From positions 1,922,001 to 1,986,000 of the forward strand of contig OZ316893.1 of assembly GCA_973895155.1 (NCBI GenBank): a DNA stretch of 64,000 bases, read 5' to 3'. The notes beneath the pieces were generated by a model. That model had not been told where the DNA came from, made no database searches, and was given only the letters and a program-made list of their open reading frames with translations. Shown here one piece after another: positions 47,027-59,700 of the stretch. The stretch comes from Marsupella aquatica (Eukaryota; Marchantiophyta). The position numbers were made by a program, and so were the translations under genes. The stretch's first letter is position 1, and each line of letters opens with the position of its first letter.

Positions 47027-47195
47027 GTTGAATAGAGTCTCTCGGTAATTGCACATCAAAATATGATAATATAGGGTGTGTGACTGAAATTGAATAGAGT
47101 CTCTCGGTAATTGCACATCAAAATATGATAATATAAGGTGTGTGACTGAAAAACATCTCGATAAGTGGACATCAAAATATGACAATATAAGGTAA
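47027..47195. repeat. 62-bp tandem repeat, about 2.7 copies
   Basis: TTGAATAGAGTCTCTCGGTA followed by ATTGCACATCAAAATATGAT starts at about 47028 and again at 47090. A diverged third copy (GTGGACATCAAAATATGAC) starts near 47150. The first two copies are almost identical, so this duplication is recent. Confidence 0.88.
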
Positions 47196-47930
47196 ATGAT
47201 GTCACTCTATACCATGATAAACTTAGTTATGTTGCTTACATCACCATATATTACCACATTTTAATGTGCAACTAGGGTTGAATCTAGTAATGTCACAGCT
47301 GGTTGCAGTGCTAGTTTTTTGAGTGACTAAGTTTTGCCAAGTTCTTATGAAAGCCAGGGAAGTGTCTTAACTTAGGAAAGTTTTCCACATTCCAGTCAGT
47401 GGCCCTGCTTTACTATGCACCTCTTCAATGGTGGTAGGTGGTGCATCCAGTCTATGATGTAATGAGAAAATGGAGCAGTAACAAACCTTGTGCTCCATTT
47501 GGTGCCTGTTTCATGCGTCTTTGGACAATGATTTAACCTATCCGTATAGTTTGCTTAACCAGGCATGACTGGCGACTCTTTGTTGACAATAAATGGCATG
47601 ACATGACAAAAGTTGCACAAAAGGAAAGACATGTATGGAAAAGTTTTGGCCACCAAATTGATGAAAAAAGGTTTTCAATTTCACAAGCACCAATGGCAAA
47701 ACCCAAACAAATGACACTAGGGGTCTCAAACTTTCACACTCTATACGTCACTAGTCGTGGTTATGGTAAACATGGCTAGAAACAAGTTGTGGCAAAGATT
47801 CTTGGAAGATACCTCCTTTAGCTAATGTGAAGTCAAGAAAAAACTGCAAATAAAACTACTGTAATCATGGTCTAGTCAGGGGTCTAGTTCTCTCCTGCGG
47901 GCTTTCCTAATTCTGTCTGACCCTGTTGCA
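47196..47930. other. gene-free spacer
   Basis: No coding or structural signal recognised in either strand. Confidence 0.45.
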
Positions 47931-48268
47931 TGTTGAATTTTGTAAGACATTCACTATTGGGTATAGACTTACTCTATAACTGTAGTCAGCTAATTAATGG
48001 ACGAAGGTTAGACAGCTTAGTATATGCACGAGCAATAGTTAGCTTGTGAGTGTAACTTAGACTCATTGTTATGGAGCTGTTTGAAAAATAGTGAGAGTTT
48101 TTATTGTAAAGACTTGGTATGGCCAATGGACCTAGAGTGTAGTAAAGTTTTCTTGTGTGTTACAATGGACATATACTATGAAGAGGTGAACTCTTAGCTC
48201 TTGTGTGTCAACTACTTGTTTGTTGTATGCTTCACATATGATGTCTTTGACCACACAATTGCTCAACA
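47931..48268 (+). repeat. decayed solo LTR of the window's copia family
   Basis: From about 48054 the text follows the LTR: AACTTAGACTCATTGTTATG, GACTTGGTATGGCCAATGG, CCTAGAGTGTAGTAAAGTTT, TTGTGTGTTACAATGGAC and the end TTGCTCAACA at 48268. The expected LTR length (~338 bp) points to TGTTGA at 47931 as the start, but that half is strongly diverged. No internal sequence, PBS or TSD is left. It is much older than the nest at 20.6-34 kb. Confidence 0.75.
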
Positions 48269-49190
48269 AATTTTTGTAGAGAGACAAAAAAAATATTCCT
48301 ATACTTTTGAAAATGTTTGTGGTTCTACATGTTAATATCTTGAGCTCACAGCTGCTGTGCCATGTGCTGCAGATGATAGTTTGTCATGCGTGAACATTGC
48401 CTCCTTTGTTTAGTCCATTGTACACCAGCATGTCTTTCACATGGCCACTAGTTATATAGTTTAGGTGCCTGGTCACTTCTTAGGCTGGGTTAGAAGTCTC
48501 TGAAGCAAGCTCAGATGTTCTTAAATTAAGGAAATGTGCTTCTTCTTAGAGGAGCATTGGGGCTGGGCTACTTAGGGCACTACTTGTGTGATTCCTTTAG
48601 TTCTTATTGAATCTCTTTTGAGGCAGACTGAGCACTTCAGCTCCTCAGTTTGCTATTCTATGCATGGAATTAGAGAGTGGTTTAGAAGCTCCTGACTGAT
48701 CTTGGTATTTGATAGGTTTACATTGCACTTACATTATTTGGTTACACCAACACTGCATATATACCATTTCATTGCATACATTTACTTTTGTTGTACCATG
48801 CAGCACCTCTATTTTGGCTAGTTTGGTTTTCAGTGATGTTAATTTGTGCCAATATTGACCACTGGTCAATTGCATGTTTTTATATAGTGTGTATCCGATA
48901 TGATATATATTTCGTTCTATGTGTCCTTCAGAGGGTCACAAGTCTGTTTCCCGGGCTGTTTACGTTGCAAGAGGGGCTTCAATTTATGCACGGATGTAAG
49001 GTGAGTAGGGATTGTCAAGTGTCCCTAATGTGAAGCCTCATGAGGTGATAGTTTTGGAGATTTTAATTGAGTATGCCCAGATATAACCATTTGAATGTGA
49101 ACCAAACAGTTGTCTCATATCAACATAATATGGACATGAGACAGCGCAGAAGTGCAAGCTGAAGTGCAAGCAGAAGTGCGCTTGGGAGCA
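48269..49190 (+). pseudogene. decayed duplicate of part of the FAD-oxidoreductase gene (intron 4 to intron 5)
   Basis: 48285-48372 resembles 43500-43598 (shared TTTGAAAATG, TTGAGCTCACAGCT against TCGAGCTCACAGCT, and GATGATA against GGTGATA). 48938-49190 resembles 43605-43870, with GGTCAC, GTTGCAAGAGGGGCTT against GTTGCGACAGGGGCTT, GTTTTGGAGATTTTAATTGAGTAT against GTTCTGGAGACTTCAATTGAGTAT, and CATTTGAATG. About 570 bp between the two parts has no match in the intact gene. The exon-5 part has lost its frame. No other exons of the gene were seen nearby. Confidence 0.72.
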
Positions 49191-51720
49191 AGCTAGAGTC
49201 CTCTGAACACGTACTCTCTGCCAGAGTGCCGCTCACACTTCCTTTGGAAATGATTCAACACCCGTTAATGTACTAGGGAGGATCTATTGACCGTCAGATT
49301 GGTCTGTAGGTACGACACCACCGTAGTTCCGATAATTATAACTAAGCTCAAAGTGACGACATTTTGTCTCGTCAGTAGTCATGAATCGATCCTGGACTGT
49401 GAGAAGCTACTGTAGGTGCTACCGTTCTGCTCTGATCAACCCAGTACACAATTGCGAAGGAGTACGAGGGCAATCATAAATTCCCAGAGTCGCTAATAAG
49501 TTCCAATAATAAGACATCGAAGTACCTTTGACAACCTACGCACTGTACTCTCAGATCATTCTACGGATCTATGGTAGGCCCAGACACAGTCCTAAAGTAT
49601 GAGTACGAACTGAGCAGTACTTGATCAGCAGTGAAAAATTGAGTGCTTGCCAGGCTTGCCTATGTTCCGTACTTCCTCCGGTAATCGGTGGACACAGTCA
49701 TATCGTAAACCACAAGCAGCACAGCCAGCGGCACAACTGAAGAACGTCGACTGATGAGTGTAAATTTGTGCATGACTGTAGTCGTAGCTTTGTTTAGCAA
49801 TTTAGAAGTAGACCGAGTGAATGACGACAGTAGGTTTGTCTTTCGATGAGCTGTTGTCCAAGAGCAGACTGCCCAGGCAAGCTGGAAATCGTTTGATGCC
49901 ACGTATGTCAGTGTATCTAGATTTGAGGAACTCTACTGTGTAGGTCGCTCTCTTTAATTAACGTTTGGCATTGCTGAACTGCTAGAGCCTGCAAAAAAAT
50001 TACACATCCGCCTCCGCTGGATCAGCTTTCGAGCTTTTCGGGCCTCGTTTCTCCTCATTCTGTCGAAGTGCCCCAAACTTTTCCCGGGAGTTCATGTTGC
50101 CTGCAAAAGGTTCCGTTCCATGCAACAGAAACCTGGCCTGCTTTTGAATGACAAAAAAAAACCTTGGACGGTGAGGACTGGTGTAACAATCCGGTGGACT
50201 TCATACGTGTGCTGCAAGGATAGTCGAGACTTCATCATATATCCAGATTTTTGCACGCTTGAGTCAGAAGTCATTCACTCAGGGTTGCTAGGACTCGTGT
50301 TACCAGAAGATTGCATTAATGGTCAGAGAATCAGCCATCCGATGGACACGAAATCACCGCCAGTTAGATCGGTAGTTTAAACCACAATCGTTCTCTTGTG
50401 GGTCTTTCTTATATAGAAGAATTGCTGATTGCAGCACAGTTCGTTGAATGTTGGCCTCAGTAAGCCGCCTCAGTAAGCCTGTAGACTCGTCAATCATCCA
50501 AATAGGGCTGCCGACTACAGTACCGTACTGTTAACACTTGATTCGCTACTCTCAACTGCAAAACGTTATTTGTACTTGATTTCAGATTTTGGCTTGTTGC
50601 CATTCAAGTTTTTCCCAACTCTAAACTTTTCTCGATCGATTTTTCCCGTATTTCCCTTTGCAGCCAACACGTGTTGGCGGCCATTTTGAACAGATTAACA
50701 CCCTTTCCGGGCCTTGAGCCTCAATTACAAGTTTTCTGACTGCTGCGTCTATAATTGAATTTCCTCTCTATTTTCTCAAATAGCCAGCATATTTTCCAGC
50801 ACACCATTATCGGAGGTCAAAATTTGGGAGGGGCACCAAATTCATTGTAAATTATTTGTTATGCACCGACCACATTACAACTACTATAGCCGTCACATCC
50901 CTGGCGGAATTTGAGTTGGCGCCAGGCCGTAGAGCCCAACAACCATCCACTAGAACTTCTGGAACACAAATGCTAATCTAAACCAGGACCGAACCTTCCG
51001 TGGATAGATTCCTGCAGATAAAGAAGCACCTGCACATTGGGATGCAAGCAGACTACGTTTGTCACTTAATTATTTGAGCCGAACATCTACAGTAGAGGTT
51101 CCCAGAATTTGCTGAAGGGGTGCGGGTTTTTGCCATTTGCCGCTTTCTTCAGGCAACATTGTCTTTGATTTATGAGAAAAAGACCAGATGGACCGAGGGG
51201 TTTCCTCTGAAGTCCTTCGAACAATTATTGCACAACTGGGACTGGGGATTGTCCCTGGAAAGTAAGAAAGCTACTTCTACGTGTAGCTCCATTCCCGTTG
51301 GCGTAGTCTGAGGGTGGCTGACACTAGCCCACTGCTACAATTTGTCAGTCCATGCAAAACTCTAGGGAGAGCTGACTGTCTTTTTCTCTTGTGGTTTCGC
51401 TATGCAGGATGTCAGTCTGCATCAGGGTACAATTGAGAATGTACAGTGGGACCTGAATATGTGTTTTTCATGCATGTACAAGGCTCTTAATTATTGGTCT
51501 AGACTTTTAACTCTAGAAGACAAAATACCAGTGCTGATAAAAAATCAGATTCTTTCTTCCTTCCCAATATAGATCATTATGCTACGTCAGCTATACAAAT
51601 AGATGTCATGTACTTAGATCAATAGAATTAATTATTATTTCACAGACAACATCATTTTTTCTATTTATAAGATATTTTTTTAACAAGTTTTCTCATCCAT
51701 ACTTAGAGAGTAATTTACTT
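49191..51720. other. gene-free stretch
   Basis: Short frames occur (49660-49902 minus, 50120-50380 plus, 51120-51311 plus), but none shows a domain or a family resemblance I know. No repeat stands out. Confidence 0.5.
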
Positions 51721-52530
51721 ATTTTCAACTCATTAAAATCGATGAGAGATCCTGTTACTTTGCTACAGAACAAGACAACTATTCATGTACCTGTGGAGTT
51801 GAGATCTGATGTACTGACAAAATATTAAATAATCATGTTTCTGGATGGAACATCTTTAAGTGATCCCTCTGCTGAATAGTCTAGTTTGTCTGGATGGACA
51901 CTGTAGATGTACTGACCTCTGAACAAACAAATTACTTGTTCTTATCAATCTTCAGTTAGACTTATTTAACATTTTCTTTGTCAACAATGAAATATACTGC
52001 AGTATCTTTGAATATCTGATTTCAAAGGTCATTAGAAAATCCTTTGGGGGCCGGGGCAACATTTTTAGGTGGTTGGGTTGCAGATGTCACTTACACCAAT
52101 GAGGATTAATTTAGTTATGTATCTCAATTCATAAAAATAGATGAGAGATCCTGTTACTTTGCTGCAGAACAAAACAATTATTCATGTCATCTCCGTTTTG
52201 CTACAGAACAAAACAATCATTCATGTCGCAAATGGGAGATGAGATCAGATGTACCTGACAAATGATTAAATGATCATGTTCCTGGATGGACATCTTTAAG
52301 TGATCCCTCTGTTGAATAGTCTAGATTGTCTGGATAGATAGATGTACTGACCTCTGAAAAAACAAATTTCTTGTTCTCATGAATCTTCTGTTAGAATTAT
52401 TTATCATTTTCTTTGTCAACATTGAAAACGTACTGCAGTAGCTTTCAATATCTGCTTTCAAAGGTCATTAGAAAATCTTTAGGGGCAAGGTGTCTTGGTG
52501 GTTGCGATGCAGATTTCACTTACACCAATG
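51721..52530. repeat. ~400-bp tandem duplication, two copies
   Basis: GATGAGAGATCCTGTTACTT at 51741 recurs at 52140. Both copies then share CATCTTTAAGTGATCCCTCT, TGTACTGACCTCTGAA, CATTTTCTTTGTCAACA, TTTCAAAGGTCATTAGAAAA and CACTTACACCAATGA. Copy 2 contains an extra internal duplication (TTTTGCTACAGAACAAAACA). The copies are diverged, so the event is fairly old. No coding sense. Confidence 0.88.
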
Positions 52531-52727
52531 AAAAATTAGAATAACGAAATTCGCACTAGGGGCATGAGTGAAATTGAGGGGAGCGAATGGAGCAACCGGG
52601 TGAAAGGAAAATAATACGCTCCCAAAAGTAAATAGAGGCCAAACGAAAATTGTCCCCATTGAAGTCGAAGTGTTTTATAATAGATAGTAGTAAGTTAATT
52701 TGGATCAGACACTTCTCCATTGCACCA

Positions 52728-52880
52728 ATTCACTTCCCATAGTCAACATTAATCTGACTATTTCCGATAGCATATTGTGTTCGATTCGAATCCATGTTCG
52801 ATTGACCAAATCACTTCCCATAGTTAAACATTAATCTGACTATTTCCGATAGCATACTGTGTTCGATTCGAATCCAGGTA
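52728..52880. repeat. ~80-bp tandem duplication downstream of the AP2 gene
   Basis: CACTTCCCATAGT, ATTAATCTGACTATTTCCGA, TAGCATA and TGTGTTCGATTCGAATCC occur in order from 52731 and again from 52812. The copies are nearly identical. The position is a few hundred bases past the AP2 stop, perhaps in or beyond its 3' UTR. Confidence 0.85.
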
Positions 52881-53146
52881 CGCTTGTAGTATAATCTAAA
52901 AGAAAATATCACATTATGTACAAATGCGAACTTTTCCATACTTGAAAAATCAGACTTTGGATTATTGTTTTACATTACAAGAGAATCAAAATTTTGCCAA
53001 GCATCGAAAAAGTACAATCCGAAAACGGGCAAATATGTTGTAGTCGCGTTCCCATCCCATCACTAAGCTGTTCTGCTTTTAACTCGATCAGGAGAGAGAG
53101 AAAGTACAGCGCGCAGGGGCCCCTCGATTTCCCAGACACAGGTCCA

Positions 53147-53671
53147 TTATTCGTTCCACACGGCGAAAACTGGCATCTGTCCAACAGACAAATTCACCCG
53201 CCCAGACAACCCAGCTTGCGGACCCATCCAAGACGAGGCCCCTAAAGAGTTGCTGTCGTAGCCAGCATTTGTCACAGTCGAATTCTGAGAACCATGTGGA
53301 GGGGATTGCTTATGAGACATGTACATGATGTGCCGAGAAAAGTCTCCCTGGAGTACATTCTCGTATGCCGATCCACCTCCGCTATTCCTGGAGCTATCTT
53401 CCTCGCTGTCCCTCAAGCTCAGCTGGCTATTATTATTCTTTGGACTCTGCCGCGTATCAGCATAACCCCCGTGTCCGTTGCTTCCGATCATATTACTACT
53501 CCCGTGCCCCGACCCCGGCATCCCCATCAATCCTCCTGAATTCTCAGTCACCGAATGTGAACCCCCACCATCGCTCAGCCCCATCAAATTGCGCAGCACT
53601 GCTGAATGCATGTTAGCAGAGGGCAGAAACTTCGAGTCTGCCATCGACATCAAAGACTGCGTTCTCGCATC

Positions 53672-53705
<34 letters not shown>

Positions 53706-56700
53706 TGTTGAAACTTGGACTCAGCCATAGACAACAGAGAAGAAGTTCTCAAGTCCGGCTGCTGCTGATACTTGGACTCGGTCATCGACATAAGTGACTG
53801 CGTTCTCGCATCCTGCTGCTGCTGATACTTGGAGTCAGCAATCGATATGAGAGAGTGCGTCCTAGCATCCTGCTGCTGTTGAAATTTGGAGTCCGACATG
53901 GATATTAGAGACTGCGTCCTTGCATCATGTTGCTGCTGCTGATGTTGTTGGTGATGCTGTTGCTGCTGCTGTTGATGGTGCTGAAGTTGTGGTTGATGCT
54001 GTTGCACAGAGCTGGTGTCGTCCCAGCTCCTTTGCGTTTGCTGCTGATAAAGCATCTGCCATTCCTGCAGATGAGATTGCCTGGACACCACCAGCCCACC
54101 ATCGGTAGCCTGACTTGTGTTTCCAGTTTGCAAGCTCTGAGAATCCTCGTCTGTCTGATTACTCACTTCACTTCGCGGCTGCTGCTCCGGGAGGCACACT
54201 AGCTGCAACTCCTTCGCAGAAACCACCTGACTGTAGTTATTTCCCGGATTAGTGATTGGCAAAGGAACCTTGTTGACGTTGGCCACCACAGCTGCCGCCG
54301 AGCTCTCATTGGTTTCTCCCGTGCCGGAATTGTGGGCTGTCCCGCAGATCCGTTTTGTGTCGTACCGGCTGATATCGAAGTTCGTCACAGCGTTGATTCC
54401 ACGAAACTTAATTGCCGCAATGTCATAAGCTTCCGCCGCTTCTTCTTGCGTACCTGCAGCGACACAAATCAGAACAATCCCGCACACCCCCGTTAGTTAC
54501 TGTACAGTGGTACTTCCCAAAGCAGGTAGGGACCGACGACAGTCATGCACAATCCCGCATTAATCTCCTGCTTTGGAGGGACGGGTAAATCACTCTCGCC
54601 CTCCCCTGACTTGGCGCAGAATCCCAGATATATTTTCAACCTTTGAATATTGGAAAACATTTGGTAATTGATGTTAATTCGTTGGACCAGTTGTTCCTGG
54701 CTCACTCAATTCCAATCCATGTTGTTCCTCACCTCCGCCATTTCAGCAGCCAGAAGAAACAAGCGTAGACGAGGGAGGCAGCCCCCACCACAATCACAGT
54801 AACACAGCCCACGGACTAACTGTAATGCAATCTTATCCCTCTGCCAACAGGGAAGCGGCGCAACCCACGAAAGCCCCGAACAGTAAGAGACCATGACGAG
54901 GAAATCGGCGCAAAACACGATTTTATTTTGGAAGGACAAAATAAAATCTACTAAACTGGGCTGGGAGCTACAGGGACATACACAATGCAAACCACCAACC
55001 AAACTCAGATGATTCCCAGAATGATCAGACCACCCAACGACGATGACGGGGAAATAGAAAAGAATGACACAACGCGGAAAGCCAAGGAAGAAGACCGCAA
55101 TCAATTGATGACAGGACTGTAGCTGGGGCACCATCCATCCATCCATCCATCCATCGAAAGGTGATCAAAGCACGACACTACCCGGACAGGCCCATCACTA
55201 CGGTGAGAGACCGAGAGCCCCATCCAAACTAATAAAGTCCACGAAGCAAGTTCAAGCAACAGACTCTTTAGGCTAGCAAACAAAAGAGCTGAGCAACAAG
55301 AAAAAGATTCCGCCGCACGACAAGTCCTGCCACCCGGTGAGTCGGCCGACAGACCCCACTACACTCCGCTGCGGGCCGTCCGCAGGTCCAAAAGCCGACC
55401 GACAGACAATTGGGAGACTGCCGTGGGGCCAGAACCATCGGCGACGATCTTACGGCACCGTACACAGGTCGAGAGAACCTTTCATTTTCTTTCCTTTCTT
55501 GTCACTTTAGCTAATAAGAAGATCAATAATAAAACCCCACCACGAAATCTACAGTCCGATTGAAAGGAACAGAAAAAGTCGCGTTCCCGAGGACGATCGA
55601 TCAGTCACACAGATCAAAGGGCTGAGAGGGTGAGAGAGACGGTACGAGCAGGCTGTAACTTTTCTAGCGAGTAGGCCTGGAATGCGTTTTCCTAACCATC
55701 GGCTAGGTACAAGCGTCAGTGACGACGTATACAAAATATCCTGTGATATGATATGACTGATACTATAATATACTACGTGAAGGAGGTAGCGGTCAATCAG
55801 ACGGCATTGTCAGTACGAGGGATGTTTATCATCAACCAGCTGCTGATTATCGCACACGAAAGTGATGCGATGAAATAAAATCACACGTACATACTTCACG
55901 AGAACACTCGTGAGAACAGTGTACACGCATCGTCAAGTTTCATACATCGAAGACATGAGTGATCGATCAATCTATCGGGGATGTTAAAAGTGACGAACGA
56001 GAAACCGAGCTCTCGACTCAATACGGGTTGCACGGACAACGAAACAGGTCGGGATTAGTGCACAGGCAAGACGGCCCAAGACAAGGGACGAATTCATTCA
56101 ACATGTCGAAAGACTTCAGACTCTACATTTATGCAGTTCAGGAATACATGCTGCTGGAACTTGGCTACGAGCAATCAACCTCGAGTTCACTGGTAAAAGG
56201 GAAGACCTCAGACGATCAGATGTACGACTTCATTAGCCTCTAGAATTGGAGTCATAGCCTGCAAGTACCCTGTAAAAGGGTTCGAGACATTCCGGGACCC
56301 ATTTCTGACAATCTCTGCAGGACCCTGGGTCTGTACGTAGAGGGGTGGCAAGCAACTTGTGAGGGAGACCTCTTCCACATAGTCCAAGATCCGTCAGGAA
56401 GGTTGATAGAAGGACACATGTCTGCAGTCCAGAAAATGAGAAAATTCGAGCCACAACTAACCTCGACGTCAATGAATTGGACATCGGAGTCCAATGAATT
56501 GAAGTACGATACTTACCTCGACAAAAATTTCGGGAACTACGTATCGACCTAATGCATTACGTATGCCGTAGTCCACATTCCTCACTTGCGTCGCGTCGAT
56601 ACATAGGGAACAGCTACTCAGCAGAAGTTCAACCCGAGCATTCAAACCACATTCACAGACCACGACGATTAGGTTGGGACCGCCTTAGGGGAAGAAGGAA

Positions 56701-59700
56701 GGGTGTAGACGAGAAGGGACAGCACTTACTATAGGTTCCAAGATAAAGATCTTTGTTGCCTGCAACTCTGCCTATGCGTGCCTGCCATCGGCCATGCTGG
56801 TGGTGCCTGCAAAATTGACAACGGGTTGATTACAAACGGCAATCAGACCGATTGGTAACAGATGGAAGCAATTCATAATGTCACTCACCCAGCTGAATTG
56901 ATGACTCTAACTTTCACATAATTTTTTCACACCAAGACACCAACGAATCCCTTGTCTTGATCCGAGGTCTGTCAGCATTTTGTGGTGACCACTTGACGCC
57001 GTTACCAGTGACATTATTAGAAGTTTCGAACCGATAAACTTTTCTAAAAGCAGGATGCTGTAATGAGCAAACTCGTGATCCTAACCCTGTCCGAAACACC
57101 CATCTGACAAATATTTCAACGTAGGCACGTAAAAATGCCACGTGCAACTGACAACGGCGGCAGAAAGAAATCGTCTGCTCGATTGAAGCAATCTTCGGAC
57201 ACGACACGGTTCATTCGACGCTGACAGGCGAACTCAATATTGCGCAAAACGCTTTGACGACAACTGGTATCAATTTCATCGACTTAACTCTCTTCACTCA
57301 CTTCAATCACTCCACTTCGAACTGCCGACAGGGGGTTGAGGAGTAGAGAGAGCATACCTTGTGACGCCGCGATACACGGAAGCTCCTCTTGAAAATCCAC
57401 TGCTTTTTCTGCAACACCAGCGAAACAACTTCGCTTAGCGTTCATGGTAATGGTAACTGATAGAGCTAGCGGAAACTATCTTATAAGTCGCGGATTGAAA
57501 AAAACGAGGACGCATCGCCTATGACTTCACACCACACCACTCTTTACAATGACATCGCAGTCAATAACATCTCAATCAATGACTTCCCGATGAGCAAATG
57601 CGCACCTCAGCTACAAGCATACAGCTAGACGAGAATGTATCCGTGCGGGAGGGTATGGAAGAGAGCGACGGAGAGAAACTGAACCCGAACAATGATGATG
57701 AAAAGAATATCCTCATTACTGATGCCCTTAGTGGCAGCGGAAAGCGAAAGGCAATCACGGAAATTAGCAGATGCCTGAATGATGTTAGGTTTCCCCGTAC
57801 TGACCTTCTGAGAGAAGCAACGTACTCCTGGCGGGTCATATTCTTCATCTCTTCAACTTCCTTTTCGTACTGCTGCAGCTGCACAAGTAAGATTGAACAC
57901 CGTTAGTACCGGAAATAGTTTCAATTCGCACTCCGCCAATTTAGACTTTGACGCCGCGTCCCATCATAATCAAAATTGAACGCCGATTCTCTTTGGAAGG
58001 AGAAACTGTCAATGTCCAAAAGAAACAAACTACACCTGAGAAGTATTAGATGTAGGATTTGGTAACTTACAGGGAAGTTGATAGTCGTGTTGGCGCCCCA
58101 GTATTTCAAGGCGGCAAGGTCGTAAGCCCGTGCCGCTTTTTCCTCTTTGTCATAACCCCCTGTACCGCGAAGGAATGCCAACGAGTCAGCAAGTATTTGC
58201 TCCTACAACTCTACTGTAGTATAATCGTTCTCTTAACAGTTCTCAGATTCAAGAAATGCATTAACTTCAACCATGAGCCCAAACGTTTGACTGCTCACAC
58301 GTGAACACTGAGGAATTACCTAGATACACTGTTTTAAGAGCAGAAGGTCGCCATCGTGTCATGCAAAACCGAACCACGAGCGTGCAATTAGTTTTGTCAT
58401 GGGAGTACCAAATCGAAGCAAACATATCGCATGTGAGAAGTAGAGTAGCACCGAACATATATCCGAAGCTCACCTTGACGACCTTTACGAGTCTGGCCTT
58501 CTTTGCGGCAACTGTTGTCCCATAGATGCGCTTCATACCGTCCAGTCCAACGATGCCTTCACAAACGCCCATTTCAATCTAAGCCACATCCAGAAATCTT
58601 CGAGAGAGACCGGCTCACAAGAGACCCACCGCCTATTGTCGGCTTTGACTAACTTCAGAAAATAACGAACAATCCTACTAGCCCGAAGACACGATCTAGT
58701 TCGCTGAGTGGTCTACTGAGGAGCTACGAGTTCTCCAGATAGCGAAACCGGCAAAAACATTCGGGTAGAAGAAACAGACAACCCAATGACAACGGAATTT
58801 TCGTGGGAGCAAGAGAGGATACTCTACACCGTTGCCAATCTAGAGATGCTAGGTTTGGTTGCGTAGGACGAAAATGGTCACTGGGTGGTGACGGATATTG
58901 TACGACGACCAATAAATTACAATTGGAACAAGGGATGAAGATTCGTGAGTCTAGAGAATGATGATCAGCTTGAATTTCGGGGAGGAAGACAAATTCATCG
59001 CTCACCTGGTAACGCCACGAAATACAGACGTCCTCTGACCGAAATTGTCGATGGATTTCCGGGGCGAAGCTTCCTTGTTACCAGCTCGTCCAGCTCCTCT
59101 CTTTCTGGTTTCGGGCGAGGTTTCAGCTTGAACCGCCTGCTGAGGACCCACCTGAAGTGTATTGCTGGACTGGGAGCCTGGGGACATGGAGAGGGACAAG
59201 GATTGGTGAAGATTAGCCAGAGTCGGGATGCTCGCTTTGCCAATACCCACCGGGTGTTTGTCTCCTCCGGCAGAGCCCAGTGCATTGACACCCCCAGACG
59301 GTGCTGCAGCTTGGCTCTGCTGAAGCCAAGTCTTCAGCGCCGAGAGATTAGGACCCTGCGGCAGCTGAAGAGTGCAATCGCTCAACATCTCACTCCCTTG
59401 GGCACCACTGACCGGGTGGCGATGTTGATCGAGAGCTACCTGCAGCAGATTTTGTGCATGCACATTGGGGTGGCAGAGGTTGGGCTCTGCTGCTGTTGCT
59501 GCTGCAGTGTTGGTTCTTGAGTGAGAGTCGTAGGGCTGCTGTGAGGAAGAGTTGTCTGTCCGCTGCAAGCCGTACGCATGGAAAGAGGGAGGCACATGAC
59601 TAGCCTGTTGCTGCTGCTGTTGCTGCTGCTGCTGAGCACCTCCTGAGTAAGGACTCAGATTCACGTTGATATCCCGAGCAAAGTATAAGTTGTCGAAATT

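Noticed and set aside
53606-54202. Leu/Cys-rich frames on the plus strand (for example 53606-53797, 53927-54202)
   Set aside because: They are antisense shadows of the CAG (Gln) codon tracts of the AP2 gene.
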